Below, piece after piece: positions 33,473 through 42,213 of a DNA stretch of 64,000 bases (positions within the stretch are counted from its first letter, which is position 1; each line of letters opens with the position of its first letter). The position numbers and the translations under genes are program-made. The DNA is from Pedobacter foliorum (GTDB taxonomy: Bacteria > Bacteroidota > Bacteroidia > Sphingobacteriales > Sphingobacteriaceae), in NCBI RefSeq assembly GCF_013266735.1, contig NZ_JABSNU010000006.1:62001-126000 (forward strand), read 5' to 3'. Below the pieces are notes generated by a model. The model was not told the DNA's origin. It made no database searches and saw nothing but the letters and a program-made list of their open reading frames with translations.

Positions 33473-36400
33473 ATGGAGAGCAGGAAAATAGAGCGTATTT
33501 TTATTATACTGATATCCATCGTATTAGGATCATTATTCTTTACGCTTTTTAATACTTTACAAAATAACTTTTCAGATGTGGATACCCGTTTAAACAATGG
33601 GACCATGATGAATCTGAATGAGAAAAACCCGGGTGAGCAGATAAGGACACTACTTGAAAAGGGTTATTATTTTGAAGACAAGAAGGATGTTAACCTGATA
33701 GCTCAAACTGTAGCAAAAGGGGTTAAATCTTTTAAAGAGCCTCTGGACAATGTTGGAGAGCTCAATAAAAGCAAGTTCTTTGTTGAGGCAGATTATGCTT
33801 TTACCGTAGGTGGGCAAAACTTTAAGAAACGTGTTAGTGACTCGAGAGCGTTACTTGGATATACAGGAGAGGATTCTTTACGCTTTACTCAGGAAAAAAA
33901 CCACCCTCCTCAGCTACCCTCTCAAACCGACCTTAAACTCGGCGTTCATAGCATATCAGGCAATATTATAGACACTGCAGGCAAGAATGTATCGGGCGTT
34001 CTGATTAAATTGCAAATGATACTGCCTCAGGATAGCGCATACATTGATGATGAAGTAGAAGTAAAATCAGCAGGATTAACCGCATACGCACGAACAGATG
34101 CCAACGGAAAGTTTGCATTTTTAAACCTCCCGGAAGACAAAGCTTTTGAGTTGTTACCACTAAAACCCGGCTTTCAATTCGGGAGATCACAAGGTATACA
34201 AGAGCTTCAAAAAGATGCCTCATTCACATTTAAACAAACACAACATACCATAAGGCTATTTTCGGCCAGAGACTTTAAGATTTTAAAGAAAGAAAAATCA
34301 TTAATCGTACGAACGCCCGTTGAGTTTAATAAATGGTTTTGGATCATTACAGGAAGCTTTTTCGCTGGTTTTTTAATATTGCATTTTCTATTAAGTGTTA
34401 AATTCACTCAAGCTGACCAGCTGATTTTACCCATCATTATGCTGATGACGGGACTGTCATTTATTGCCCTCCTCAGTTTACAAGACCCGTTAAGAGATCG
34501 CTTTTTAGCTAAGGATACACTTGTTTTCTTTGGAATGGGCATTCTCACCATAATAATACTGATGCTGGTTAAATTCCGGAAATTTAATGTCGACTCCAGA
34601 TTTTACAGAATGCTGGTGCTCAATAAAAACTCTGGGAAAGCCAACGGATGGCAATGGGCAGGATTAGCTTTGGCGCTACTTGCCTTAACAATCGTTTTTG
34701 GTAGCGGCCCTGAGGGGAGCGGTGTAAAAGTTAACCTATTTGGTGTTCAACCCAGTGAAATTGTAAAATATGCTATTATTTTATTCCTTGCAGGCTTTTT
34801 TGCCAGTAATGAACGCTTTATCACCGAGTACCGCAGCTGGCAAAAAAGATGGTACTTCTTCTCTTTTGCTTTGGTTGCAATGGGCATTGCTATTCTGATG
34901 TACCTGATTCTTGGTGATTTGGGCCCTGCAATGGTGGTATGCTTTACATTTATCATTCTATTCTCTTTCTCACGAGGGGATTTTATGATGATGCTTATCG
35001 CCATCATTACTTATACATTAGCAGTTTGGTTTTTAAACATCTGGATAGCCAGTCTAATAACTGTAGGAGTGATTGGACTAACGATGTTCTTTAATAAAAA
35101 ACAGACCAGTGAATCGGCAATAATGGTAATCATGATTATCGCAGGTTTTTTATTGATAGATCAGGTTCCATATCTTGATAAACTTATCCCCGGCCCTGTT
35201 AACCGACTTACCGAGCGTAAATCTATATGGCAAGACCCATGGAATAATGAGGTTTATGGTGGAGACCAGGTAGCAAATGGTATATGGGCAATGTCGGGTG
35301 GTGGCTTAACCGGTCAGGGTGTTGGCGAAGGTTACGCTAAAACAATACCAGAGGCCCATACCGATATGATATTACCTGCCATTGGCGAAGAATTTGGTTG
35401 GACTGGCATTGTGAGCATATTCGTGCTATTCCTCATTTTCCTGAACAGGTCAATAATTATAGGCCGACAAACGGGCACTCCATTTCTATTTTACCTCTGT
35501 GCGGGTATTGGCATAAGTATGTTTGTTCAATTCCTGCTCATTGCGGGAGGTTCCACAGGAGCCTTACCCCTATCTGGAGTGGCTTTACCTTTTATCAGCT
35601 ATGGAGGTTCATCACTGGTAGCCAATATGATGGCAGCAGGCATTTTACTTTCGGTTTCTTTAATTAGAGGAACCAAGGTGCAAATGGACTTCATCACCAA
35701 ACAACAGGACAAGAATTTGGTACCGGCTCTTTTATCGGCCAGTATTGCAGTTCTTCTTTTAACTGTAACGATATCAAAATATATTGCCAACAATAAGAAA
35801 TGGGTGGTACAGCCATCACTTGTTGCTGATAAAAGTGGTTCGCGTATGTTTAGCTACAACCCTCGTATTGCTATTCTCATGAATAAACTAGAGGCAGGCC
35901 AGTTGTATGATAGAAAAGGGAGAATCCTTGCAACAAGTAACCCTGATTTGATAAGAAAACAGGAAGATACATTAAGAACCTCAGGCATTGACTACAACCT
36001 TGATTCGGCAATGCATAAAAGAGTTGACCGATATTACCCTTTTGAGGAGCAAACTTTTTTCTGGGTAGGCGATGCAAATACAGGAGTATTTAACGGCAGT
36101 ACCAACGGCTATTTTGCCGAGTACGAGCATGCGGCAGAGCTTAGGGGTTTCCATACACCGATTACCTCTTTCAATACAAAGGCAAACAAATACAGGGAAG
36201 ATCGTTTTCTGCCAAGGGGTGTAAAAGAGATGACGGTAAGCAAAAGAGACTATGCTGCGCTAGCACCTTTATTACTCGCAGGGATTAACAGTACTGAAGT
36301 TGCATCTTTCAAAAAAAGAAACAGGGATGTAAAACTAACTATAGATGCGCGTTTACAATCAACCATACAGCATTCTGTCGCATTGGATACCTCAGTGAGA

Positions 36401-37498
36401 AAAAGCAGAGTATCGGTTGTCATCATGGAAGATTTGACAGGAGATGTACTTGCATCATCTGTTTACCCCTTGCCTCCGACTAAGGATTGGGAGCTTTTAA
36501 ACATGACCACCAACGAGCAGAATAAACTGGCGGGATGGTATACCAATGCCGATCTTGGATTTACTTATGCCACGCAACCTGGTTCCACTGCAAAAGTTTT
36601 AACAGCAATGGCTGCCTTCAACAAACTAGGTATAAATGCGGCAAAAAGATCGTTTACGGTAAGCTCTTTTGAACGGATAAGAACCAAAGGTATTGAACCT
36701 GATGAAACAGGAAATATTAATCTGGAACGTGCAATTGTAAACTCAAACAACGTTTATTTTATTAAATTAGCTAATGAGGAGCATTTGCAGGAAGACATGG
36801 CTGCACTATATATGAAAACCGGGATGTTCCTTAGAGGTGTAGGTGGTTATTACTTTGATAAAGACACCAATAATACCAAACAGGAGAACAAATGGATGGA
36901 TCTTTGGCGTAAAACTGAGTTTAATACCAAACCAAAATATGACCCTTCAAATATCCGTCGCACCAGAGCTAAAGGTATTTCGGGAATGGCCTGGGGGCAG
37001 GGTGAGCTAATTGCAACTCCGGCATCTGTAGCAAGATTGATATCGGGTGTAGCCAATAAAGGCACATTAGTTGCTAATCGTTATGTTTTAAAGATCAGCG
37101 ATTCGACTACTTCTGTTAATCCGGGTATTAAATTGGCCAATGATCCGCAATATGCGGCCTTGCTTACAGATTATATGCTAAAGCAAAGCGCTAATAAACG
37201 ATATACTTTAGGTATTACTGTAGCCGGGAAAACAGGGACACCTGAAAGGATCTGGAAAAAGGAACGAATTAATGATGGCTGGTATGTATTCTTTGCACCA
37301 AAGAAATCAGGACCCGGACATATTGTTGTTTGTATACGCATTGAATCAACCAGAGGCTCTAGCAGAGCTGTTCAACTTGCAGGAAAACATGTAGTCCCAG
37401 CATTATTGAGCCTTGGATATATTAAAGATTTTAAGCAGGAGCCTGTTAAGGTTATTGCAAAAGAAAACATAGAAGTTAAAAAAGACAGCATCAACTAG
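33473..37498 (+). CDS. SEDS glycosyltransferase-class B PBP fusion (RodA/FtsW-PbpA type)
   Basis: A 1341-residue protein joining peptidoglycan polymerase and transpeptidase. Order: membrane helix (about 8-28); periplasmic segment with a carboxypeptidase-like regulatory domain (about 155-262); SEDS domain with many helices (about 288-775) carrying VQPSEIVK near 425, GDLGPAMV near 481 and PEAHTDM with the conserved Asp at 631; then a class B PBP (about 790-1320) with S1038-T-A-K, S1091-N-N and K1253-T-G-T. All key residues are present, so both activities are expected. Partners that are normally separate (RodA with PBP2, FtsW with PBP3) are here one chain. It starts 1 nt after the phosphatase stop. 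Confidence 0.92.
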   Translation: MESRKIERIFIILISIVLGSLFFTLFNTLQNNFSDVDTRLNNGTMMNLNEKNPGEQIRTLLEKGYYFEDKKDVNLIAQTVAKGVKSFKEPLDNVGELNKSKFFVEADYAFTVGGQNFKKRVSDSRALLGYTGEDSLRFTQEKNHPPQLPSQTDLKLGVHSISGNIIDTAGKNVSGVLIKLQMILPQDSAYIDDEVEVKSAGLTAYARTDANGKFAFLNLPEDKAFELLPLKPGFQFGRSQGIQELQKDASFTFKQTQHTIRLFSARDFKILKKEKSLIVRTPVEFNKWFWIITGSFFAGFLILHFLLSVKFTQADQLILPIIMLMTGLSFIALLSLQDPLRDRFLAKDTLVFFGMGILTIIILMLVKFRKFNVDSRFYRMLVLNKNSGKANGWQWAGLALALLALTIVFGSGPEGSGVKVNLFGVQPSEIVKYAIILFLAGFFASNERFITEYRSWQKRWYFFSFALVAMGIAILMYLILGDLGPAMVVCFTFIILFSFSRGDFMMMLIAIITYTLAVWFLNIWIASLITVGVIGLTMFFNKKQTSESAIMVIMIIAGFLLIDQVPYLDKLIPGPVNRLTERKSIWQDPWNNEVYGGDQVANGIWAMSGGGLTGQGVGEGYAKTIPEAHTDMILPAIGEEFGWTGIVSIFVLFLIFLNRSIIIGRQTGTPFLFYLCAGIGISMFVQFLLIAGGSTGALPLSGVALPFISYGGSSLVANMMAAGILLSVSLIRGTKVQMDFITKQQDKNLVPALLSASIAVLLLTVTISKYIANNKKWVVQPSLVADKSGSRMFSYNPRIAILMNKLEAGQLYDRKGRILATSNPDLIRKQEDTLRTSGIDYNLDSAMHKRVDRYYPFEEQTFFWVGDANTGVFNGSTNGYFAEYEHAAELRGFHTPITSFNTKANKYREDRFLPRGVKEMTVSKRDYAALAPLLLAGINSTEVASFKKRNRDVKLTIDARLQSTIQHSVALDTSVRKSRVSVVIMEDLTGDVLASSVYPLPPTKDWELLNMTTNEQNKLAGWYTNADLGFTYATQPGSTAKVLTAMAAFNKLGINAAKRSFTVSSFERIRTKGIEPDETGNINLERAIVNSNNVYFIKLANEEHLQEDMAALYMKTGMFLRGVGGYYFDKDTNNTKQENKWMDLWRKTEFNTKPKYDPSNIRRTRAKGISGMAWGQGELIATPASVARLISGVANKGTLVANRYVLKISDSTTSVNPGIKLANDPQYAALLTDYMLKQSANKRYTLGITVAGKTGTPERIWKKERINDGWYVFFAPKKSGPGHIVVCIRIESTRGSSRAVQLAGKHVVPALLSLGYIKDFKQEPVKVIAKENIEVKKDSIN

Positions 37499-37519
37499 TA
37501 TAAAGAAAGGATATAAAAT

Positions 37520-38308
37520 ATGTTTAACCTATTTAATAAAAATGCCTCCGAAAAGCCTCAAGATGTAAAAGCCATCAGAGAGGCTATACTTGTTTTCATA
37601 AAACAGGAACTCCAAAAAATGGAAGGCGGAGAAGGAAAACATATTAAAGGTTTCCAGCTATACATTGCCTGTATGCCGGTAGAAAAATTCATGTACGAAT
37701 CGGCCGTTTTTGCTGAAGAGGAGGATCACTTTAAAAATGAAGTGCAAAGGATAGCAGATGATTTTGCTATCGACCTACCTCATACCTGGACAATGGAAAC
37801 AGTTTTTATTGATGAATTGCCTCCGCAGTCTATTAAAATGGCTAACCTGGAAGTAGCACTTCATATAAAAACACCTGAACATGCTGCTGTGCAAAAATCA
37901 GGAACTGCATACATCAGAATTTTAAATGGGGAGGCTGAAAAAGTAGAATATGTTCTTAGTTCTGCAGATGGTAAGATTAATATTGGTCGCGAAAAACAAG
38001 CTCAGGATAGTGATGGCTTCATTAGGATCAATAACATTGCCTTTCCCAATGCCAGTACCAACGATTGCAACAAATATATCAGCAGGCAACATGCGCATAT
38101 TGAATGGAATAATGACAATGCAGCTTTCATGCTATTTGCTGATGAAGGTGGTGTTCCTCCGCGAAATAAGGTAAAAATAAGATCCATCAAAGATCATAAT
38201 TCCGTAAAACTTACGTTCACTGAACTTGGGCATGCCTTACACGAAGGAGATCAAATAATTTTAGGAGAATCGGCTGTTTTAGAATTCAGTTATCACTCAA
38301 ACCAGTAA
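37520..38308 (+). CDS. FHA-domain protein
   Basis: A 262-residue cytoplasmic protein. The first 120 residues form a mixed helix/strand domain that recalls the N-terminal domain of FhaA-type proteins, though this is not certain. The C-terminal part (about 140-258) is a forkhead-associated domain with IGRE (G156-R157) and S188-x-x-H191 in the ISRQHAHI motif, the residues that read phosphothreonine. It should recruit a phosphorylated partner, for example a kinase or the SEDS-PBP fusion. It lies between the fusion gene (21 nt) and the first kinase gene (12 nt). Confidence 0.88.
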   Translation: MFNLFNKNASEKPQDVKAIREAILVFIKQELQKMEGGEGKHIKGFQLYIACMPVEKFMYESAVFAEEEDHFKNEVQRIADDFAIDLPHTWTMETVFIDELPPQSIKMANLEVALHIKTPEHAAVQKSGTAYIRILNGEAEKVEYVLSSADGKINIGREKQAQDSDGFIRINNIAFPNASTNDCNKYISRQHAHIEWNNDNAAFMLFADEGGVPPRNKVKIRSIKDHNSVKLTFTELGHALHEGDQIILGESAVLEFSYHSNQ

Positions 38309-38320
38309 TTAATAAAACCA

Positions 38321-39619
38321 ATGGCAAAAGTATTTACGATAACAGAAGGGTTGGAAAATATGGGCGCATTACGCACCGGTGGGCAGGGTTCTGTATATAA
38401 AGGTAAGAGGATGGGTGCTATTCTTTCTGCCGTAAAACTACTGCCTACACCTATCCACGCAGAAAATGCAGAGGATAAGAATTTTAGGGATTTCCAGAAT
38501 GAGGTAGAGAAACTAAAGAAAGTTAACGAAGATCCTAGCCCTAATGTGGTAAAAATATTAAACTCAGGGCTTACAGAAAGCGGGTCGCTGCCATTCATAG
38601 AAATGGAATATATAGAAGGCCCTGATTTGGAAGATCTGTTAAAACCTCCGCATAGTCCGATATTCACCATAAGAGAAACCATAAAACTGGCTGATCATTT
38701 GGCCAATGCCCTTGCGCATTGTCATAAAGTAGGTGTTAAACACGGCGACATTAAGAGCAACAACATTAAATTTAATACAGAAACAGGCAACTACATACTT
38801 CTTGATTTTGGTTTGGCTGTAATGTCTGATGAGCAGCGTCGTTCAAGTTTGCGTCATGCAGGAGCAGTAGAATTTATGGCCCCTGAACAGCATGATGGCA
38901 TAATGCTATTCCAGTCGGATATTTATAGCTACGGCATTATTCTTTATGAACTATTAGCCGGCGCTGTGCCTTTCCCTCTAATCAATAGAGTAGAAACATC
39001 ACGTAATATGGTTATGCTTTCGCATATTGAAAAGCAAGTACCCGATTTGATGGAGCTTCGCCGAAATCGCTTACCGGTAGAATGGTCGGAAGAAAAGAAA
39101 GCGAATGAAATGATGGTTCCTGCATGGTTGCTTCAGGTAATTGAAAAATGCCTCCAAAAAGATCCGGAAAAAAGGTTTCATGATGGTGTTAGTTTGTACG
39201 AAGCCGTTAACAATAACAATCAGAACGTACTTAACAACGAACAGGTTACCTCTGTAATAAATGAGTTAAAAACTGAGAATGAACGACTAACCAATTTGGT
39301 TGAACAGTACCAAAAAGCAAGCAAAGCAAAAGCGTATATGATTACCGGAATTATAATATTTGTTTGTTTAACTACCTTTGGCATAAATTTAGTCCTGAAT
39401 AAACGGAGTACAAATGCGGTGACTGATAGCACCAATATTGTGAATAAACCAACACAACCGATAAAGAATCATTCTAAAACTGCACCTAAAAATACAGTTT
39501 CACCCGTTATACCGAAAGAGAACAAGGATAGCCTACGTACTGTTCCGGTAAGTAAAAAGGATTCTATCAAACCAAAAACAACCAAGGACGGATTGAGCAA
39601 TGATGTTCCAGAATTTTAA
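38321..39619 (+). CDS. Transmembrane Ser/Thr protein kinase, first of a tandem pair
   Basis: A 432-residue Hanks-type kinase. Glycine loop G20-G-Q-G-S-V, lysine K39 (AVK), catalytic loop H141-G-D-I-K-S-N-N148 and D162-F-G. HRD is replaced by HGD, so it is a non-RD kinase. The kinase domain ends near 300; a coiled stretch follows (about 305-332), then a membrane helix (about 338-360) and a Lys/Pro/Thr-rich outer tail without PASTA repeats. It corresponds in position to PknA. It is closely similar to the following kinase over residues 1-300, which indicates tandem duplication. Confidence 0.92.
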   Translation: MAKVFTITEGLENMGALRTGGQGSVYKGKRMGAILSAVKLLPTPIHAENAEDKNFRDFQNEVEKLKKVNEDPSPNVVKILNSGLTESGSLPFIEMEYIEGPDLEDLLKPPHSPIFTIRETIKLADHLANALAHCHKVGVKHGDIKSNNIKFNTETGNYILLDFGLAVMSDEQRRSSLRHAGAVEFMAPEQHDGIMLFQSDIYSYGIILYELLAGAVPFPLINRVETSRNMVMLSHIEKQVPDLMELRRNRLPVEWSEEKKANEMMVPAWLLQVIEKCLQKDPEKRFHDGVSLYEAVNNNNQNVLNNEQVTSVINELKTENERLTNLVEQYQKASKAKAYMITGIIIFVCLTTFGINLVLNKRSTNAVTDSTNIVNKPTQPIKNHSKTAPKNTVSPVIPKENKDSLRTVPVSKKDSIKPKTTKDGLSNDVPEF

Positions 39620-39637
39620 TAAAATAGCAAAATCACT

Positions 39638-41176
39638 ATGAGCAAAGTATTTACCATAGCAGAAGGATTAGAGAACATGGGCGCCCTACGTACTGGTGGG
39701 CAGGGTTCTGTTTATAAAGGTAAAAGAATGGGGGCCATCATTACTGCGGTAAAGATACTACCCACTCCTATTCATACTGAAAATACTGATGATAGAAATT
39801 TCAGGAATTTTAAGAATGAGGTTGAAAAACTAAAAAAGGTAAATGAGGTTCCAAACCCAAATGTGGTTAAGATTCTCAATTCGGGCTTAACAGAAAGCGG
39901 CTCTTTCCCTTTTATTGAAATGGAATATATTGAAGGGCCAGACCTGGAAGAGCTGTTAAAACCACCACACAATCCAGTATTTACCATAAGGGAAACAATA
40001 AAACTTGCAGAACAACTGGCAAATGCACTTACCCACTGCCACAGGGTTGGTGTTAAACATGGTGATATAAAAAGTAACAATGTAAAATTCAATACGGATA
40101 CCGGCAATTATATCTTACTGGATTTTGGACTGGCCATCATGTCCGACGAGCAACGCCGCAGCAGTGTAAGGCATGCAGGTGCCGTTGAATTTATGGCTCC
40201 TGAGCAACATGATGGTGAAATGTTTTTTCAAACTGACATCTATAGCTATGGGGTAATACTTTATGAACTTCTGGCCGGAACAGTTCCATTTCCACTCATA
40301 AACAAAGGAGAGACTGCACGCAACTCGGTTATGCTTGCACATATGGAGAAGCAGGTTCCGGATTTGTTAGCACTGCGCAGAGCACAACTGCCGGAAAACT
40401 GGTCTGATGATGTAAAGACCAGAGAAATGAACGTACCTGGTTGGCTGCTAGATGTAATAAAAAAGTGTTTAGAAAAACAACCTGAAAGGAGATTCGCTAA
40501 TGGAATGGACCTTCAAGAAGCGATATTGCACCATAGCCATCACAATCCACCCGTAATTGCAAAACCTACAGAAACAATAGCGAGTGCAGTTTCTGCACCA
40601 AAACCTTCCGGAGTACGCGTTTCAACACCTGTTTTTGTTTTAATGATATTGGCAATTGCAGGGCTAGGCATCGTTTCAGCCTATTCTTTATTTTTTAAAA
40701 ATATTGAGCCTAAAAAGGAGCTGGCAATCGATTCTCCACATGTTCTTCAACAGGACACTACTGCTCAAGCCGAAGAGGTTTTTCCGGATACGACCACAGA
40801 AATTAAGCCTATTATTTTAGATACTGCAGCTCAACAAGCAGACCAGGATAGCTTAAAAAAGGAGTTTGAACGTCAAACAGGTGCTAACACACCTAAACCT
40901 ACACCTCCACCAGCTACTAAGCCTAAAGAAGGGCCTCAGGAGCCAGTGATATTTAGTGAAGGCAAAAAATACAGAATCCCTAAAACCACACTTTACTTCC
41001 ATGAATCCCCAAATAATGATGCGCCAAGACAAGGAATATTCGGCCTATGGGTTAATTCAAAATTTGAGGTAATTGATGAGCAGGGTAACTTTATTTATGT
41101 AACACTTACAGACAATGATGGACAGGTAACAAAGGGTTGGTTAAAAAAGACAGACTTGAAGGAAGTTCCACAATAA
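39638..41176 (+). CDS. Transmembrane Ser/Thr protein kinase with extracytoplasmic SH3-like domain
   Basis: A 512-residue kinase, paralogue of the previous one, with identical spacing of K39, HGDIKSNN (141-148) and DFG (162-164). After the kinase domain come a membrane helix (about 330-352), an acidic, Pro-rich linker and a C-terminal SH3-like domain (about 440-508; YRIPKTTLYFHESP ... KGWLKK). Bacterial SH3 domains often bind peptidoglycan peptides, so this could be the wall sensor that PASTA domains provide in PknB/PrkC; this is inference. It closes the operon; the next gene, a LytTR regulator, starts 40 nt later. Confidence 0.92.
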   Translation: MSKVFTIAEGLENMGALRTGGQGSVYKGKRMGAIITAVKILPTPIHTENTDDRNFRNFKNEVEKLKKVNEVPNPNVVKILNSGLTESGSFPFIEMEYIEGPDLEELLKPPHNPVFTIRETIKLAEQLANALTHCHRVGVKHGDIKSNNVKFNTDTGNYILLDFGLAIMSDEQRRSSVRHAGAVEFMAPEQHDGEMFFQTDIYSYGVILYELLAGTVPFPLINKGETARNSVMLAHMEKQVPDLLALRRAQLPENWSDDVKTREMNVPGWLLDVIKKCLEKQPERRFANGMDLQEAILHHSHHNPPVIAKPTETIASAVSAPKPSGVRVSTPVFVLMILAIAGLGIVSAYSLFFKNIEPKKELAIDSPHVLQQDTTAQAEEVFPDTTTEIKPIILDTAAQQADQDSLKKEFERQTGANTPKPTPPPATKPKEGPQEPVIFSEGKKYRIPKTTLYFHESPNNDAPRQGIFGLWVNSKFEVIDEQGNFIYVTLTDNDGQVTKGWLKKTDLKEVPQ

Positions 41177-41216
41177 ATGCTTAAATTTCAGTACCAAATA
41201 TTAAGCATCTCATTCT

Positions 41217-42131
41217 ATGGCAAGGACTACTCCGCTTTCCGTCAATTATGCTGTACTTAAAAGTGCGCTGGATCGTCGTTTCCTTATACTTAATTCTTCT
41301 GTTAATAAAATAATATTTATTAGTCTGGTTACTGTAATCAGTCTGCTTTTCATGTACACCTTTGTTCCCTTCAACATTAACAAATGGTACGAGGACGTAA
41401 GTAAACTTGATTTACTTAAAATATTTAGTCTCTTTTCTCTTACCGGAGGCTTGACTCTTGTGCTTAGTCAATTTGGATTGAGGAAATGGCTCCACTTCGA
41501 AGACCTAACTTATGGGCAGTATTTCTTCTGGTTTCTTTGTGAAATAGTGATTTTAACCTTCGGCATAATGGGTTGCGACTGGCTGCTTAACAATCACCCT
41601 GATCTATCAATAAGCAATTACCTGGATACCTTCAATTACACCCTGCTAATAGCCATCCCTCCGTATATAATTTCACTTCTTATTTTGTTTGGTGCACAGC
41701 AATACAAACTAGCACACAACCTATCTTTGATAGCAACTGAGCCTAAAACATTTTCAGATAATCTATTGATTGGTGATGAGAATGGGAAAATCATATTAAC
41801 CCTTCATCCCAATAACATTTTGTTCTTTAAATCGGAAGACAATTACGTAGATGTTCATTATCTGCTGGGTGGAGAAGTTAAAACAGAGCTAATCCGCACC
41901 ACGTTAAAAAAGATTGAATCAACTTGTAGTTATTCCGGACTGATAAGAGTGCATAGGTCGTATACCATCAATATTAAAACAGTTTCTTCCTCAAAGAAAA
42001 CACATAAAGGTTACGTGCTTCAGTTTGATCCTTTACCTGAGTTACAGATCCCTGTATCGGCCTCACATCAAAAACAATTTGAGCAATACCTTAGTAACAC
42101 AACTTCTACGTTCCCACTCACCCCATTATAA
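41217..42131 (+). CDS. Membrane-anchored LytTR transcription regulator
   Basis: A 304-residue protein with about four membrane helices (near 30-50, 63-82, 99-120 and 140-162) and a C-terminal LytTR DNA-binding domain (about 190-295) with FFKSEDNYVDVHY and the R-V-H-R-S-Y box. No receiver or kinase domain is present, so the membrane part presumably senses the signal. It lies 82 bp upstream of a TonB receptor gene on the same strand and is the obvious candidate regulator. It could also belong to the kinase operon by read-through. Confidence 0.85.
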   Translation: MARTTPLSVNYAVLKSALDRRFLILNSSVNKIIFISLVTVISLLFMYTFVPFNINKWYEDVSKLDLLKIFSLFSLTGGLTLVLSQFGLRKWLHFEDLTYGQYFFWFLCEIVILTFGIMGCDWLLNNHPDLSISNYLDTFNYTLLIAIPPYIISLLILFGAQQYKLAHNLSLIATEPKTFSDNLLIGDENGKIILTLHPNNILFFKSEDNYVDVHYLLGGEVKTELIRTTLKKIESTCSYSGLIRVHRSYTINIKTVSSSKKTHKGYVLQFDPLPELQIPVSASHQKQFEQYLSNTTSTFPLTPL

Positions 42132-42213
42132 CCCTATTTCGCCCCAAACACATTCTAATCATTGTTAGGAGATGGTTTTGTAATCTATATTGCACTAACC
42201 AAAACCAAACACA

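Noticed and set aside
39772..40107. 111-residue minus-strand frame, with a similar one at 38293-38682
   Set aside because: Both are antisense to the two kinase genes; their similarity reflects the kinase duplication.
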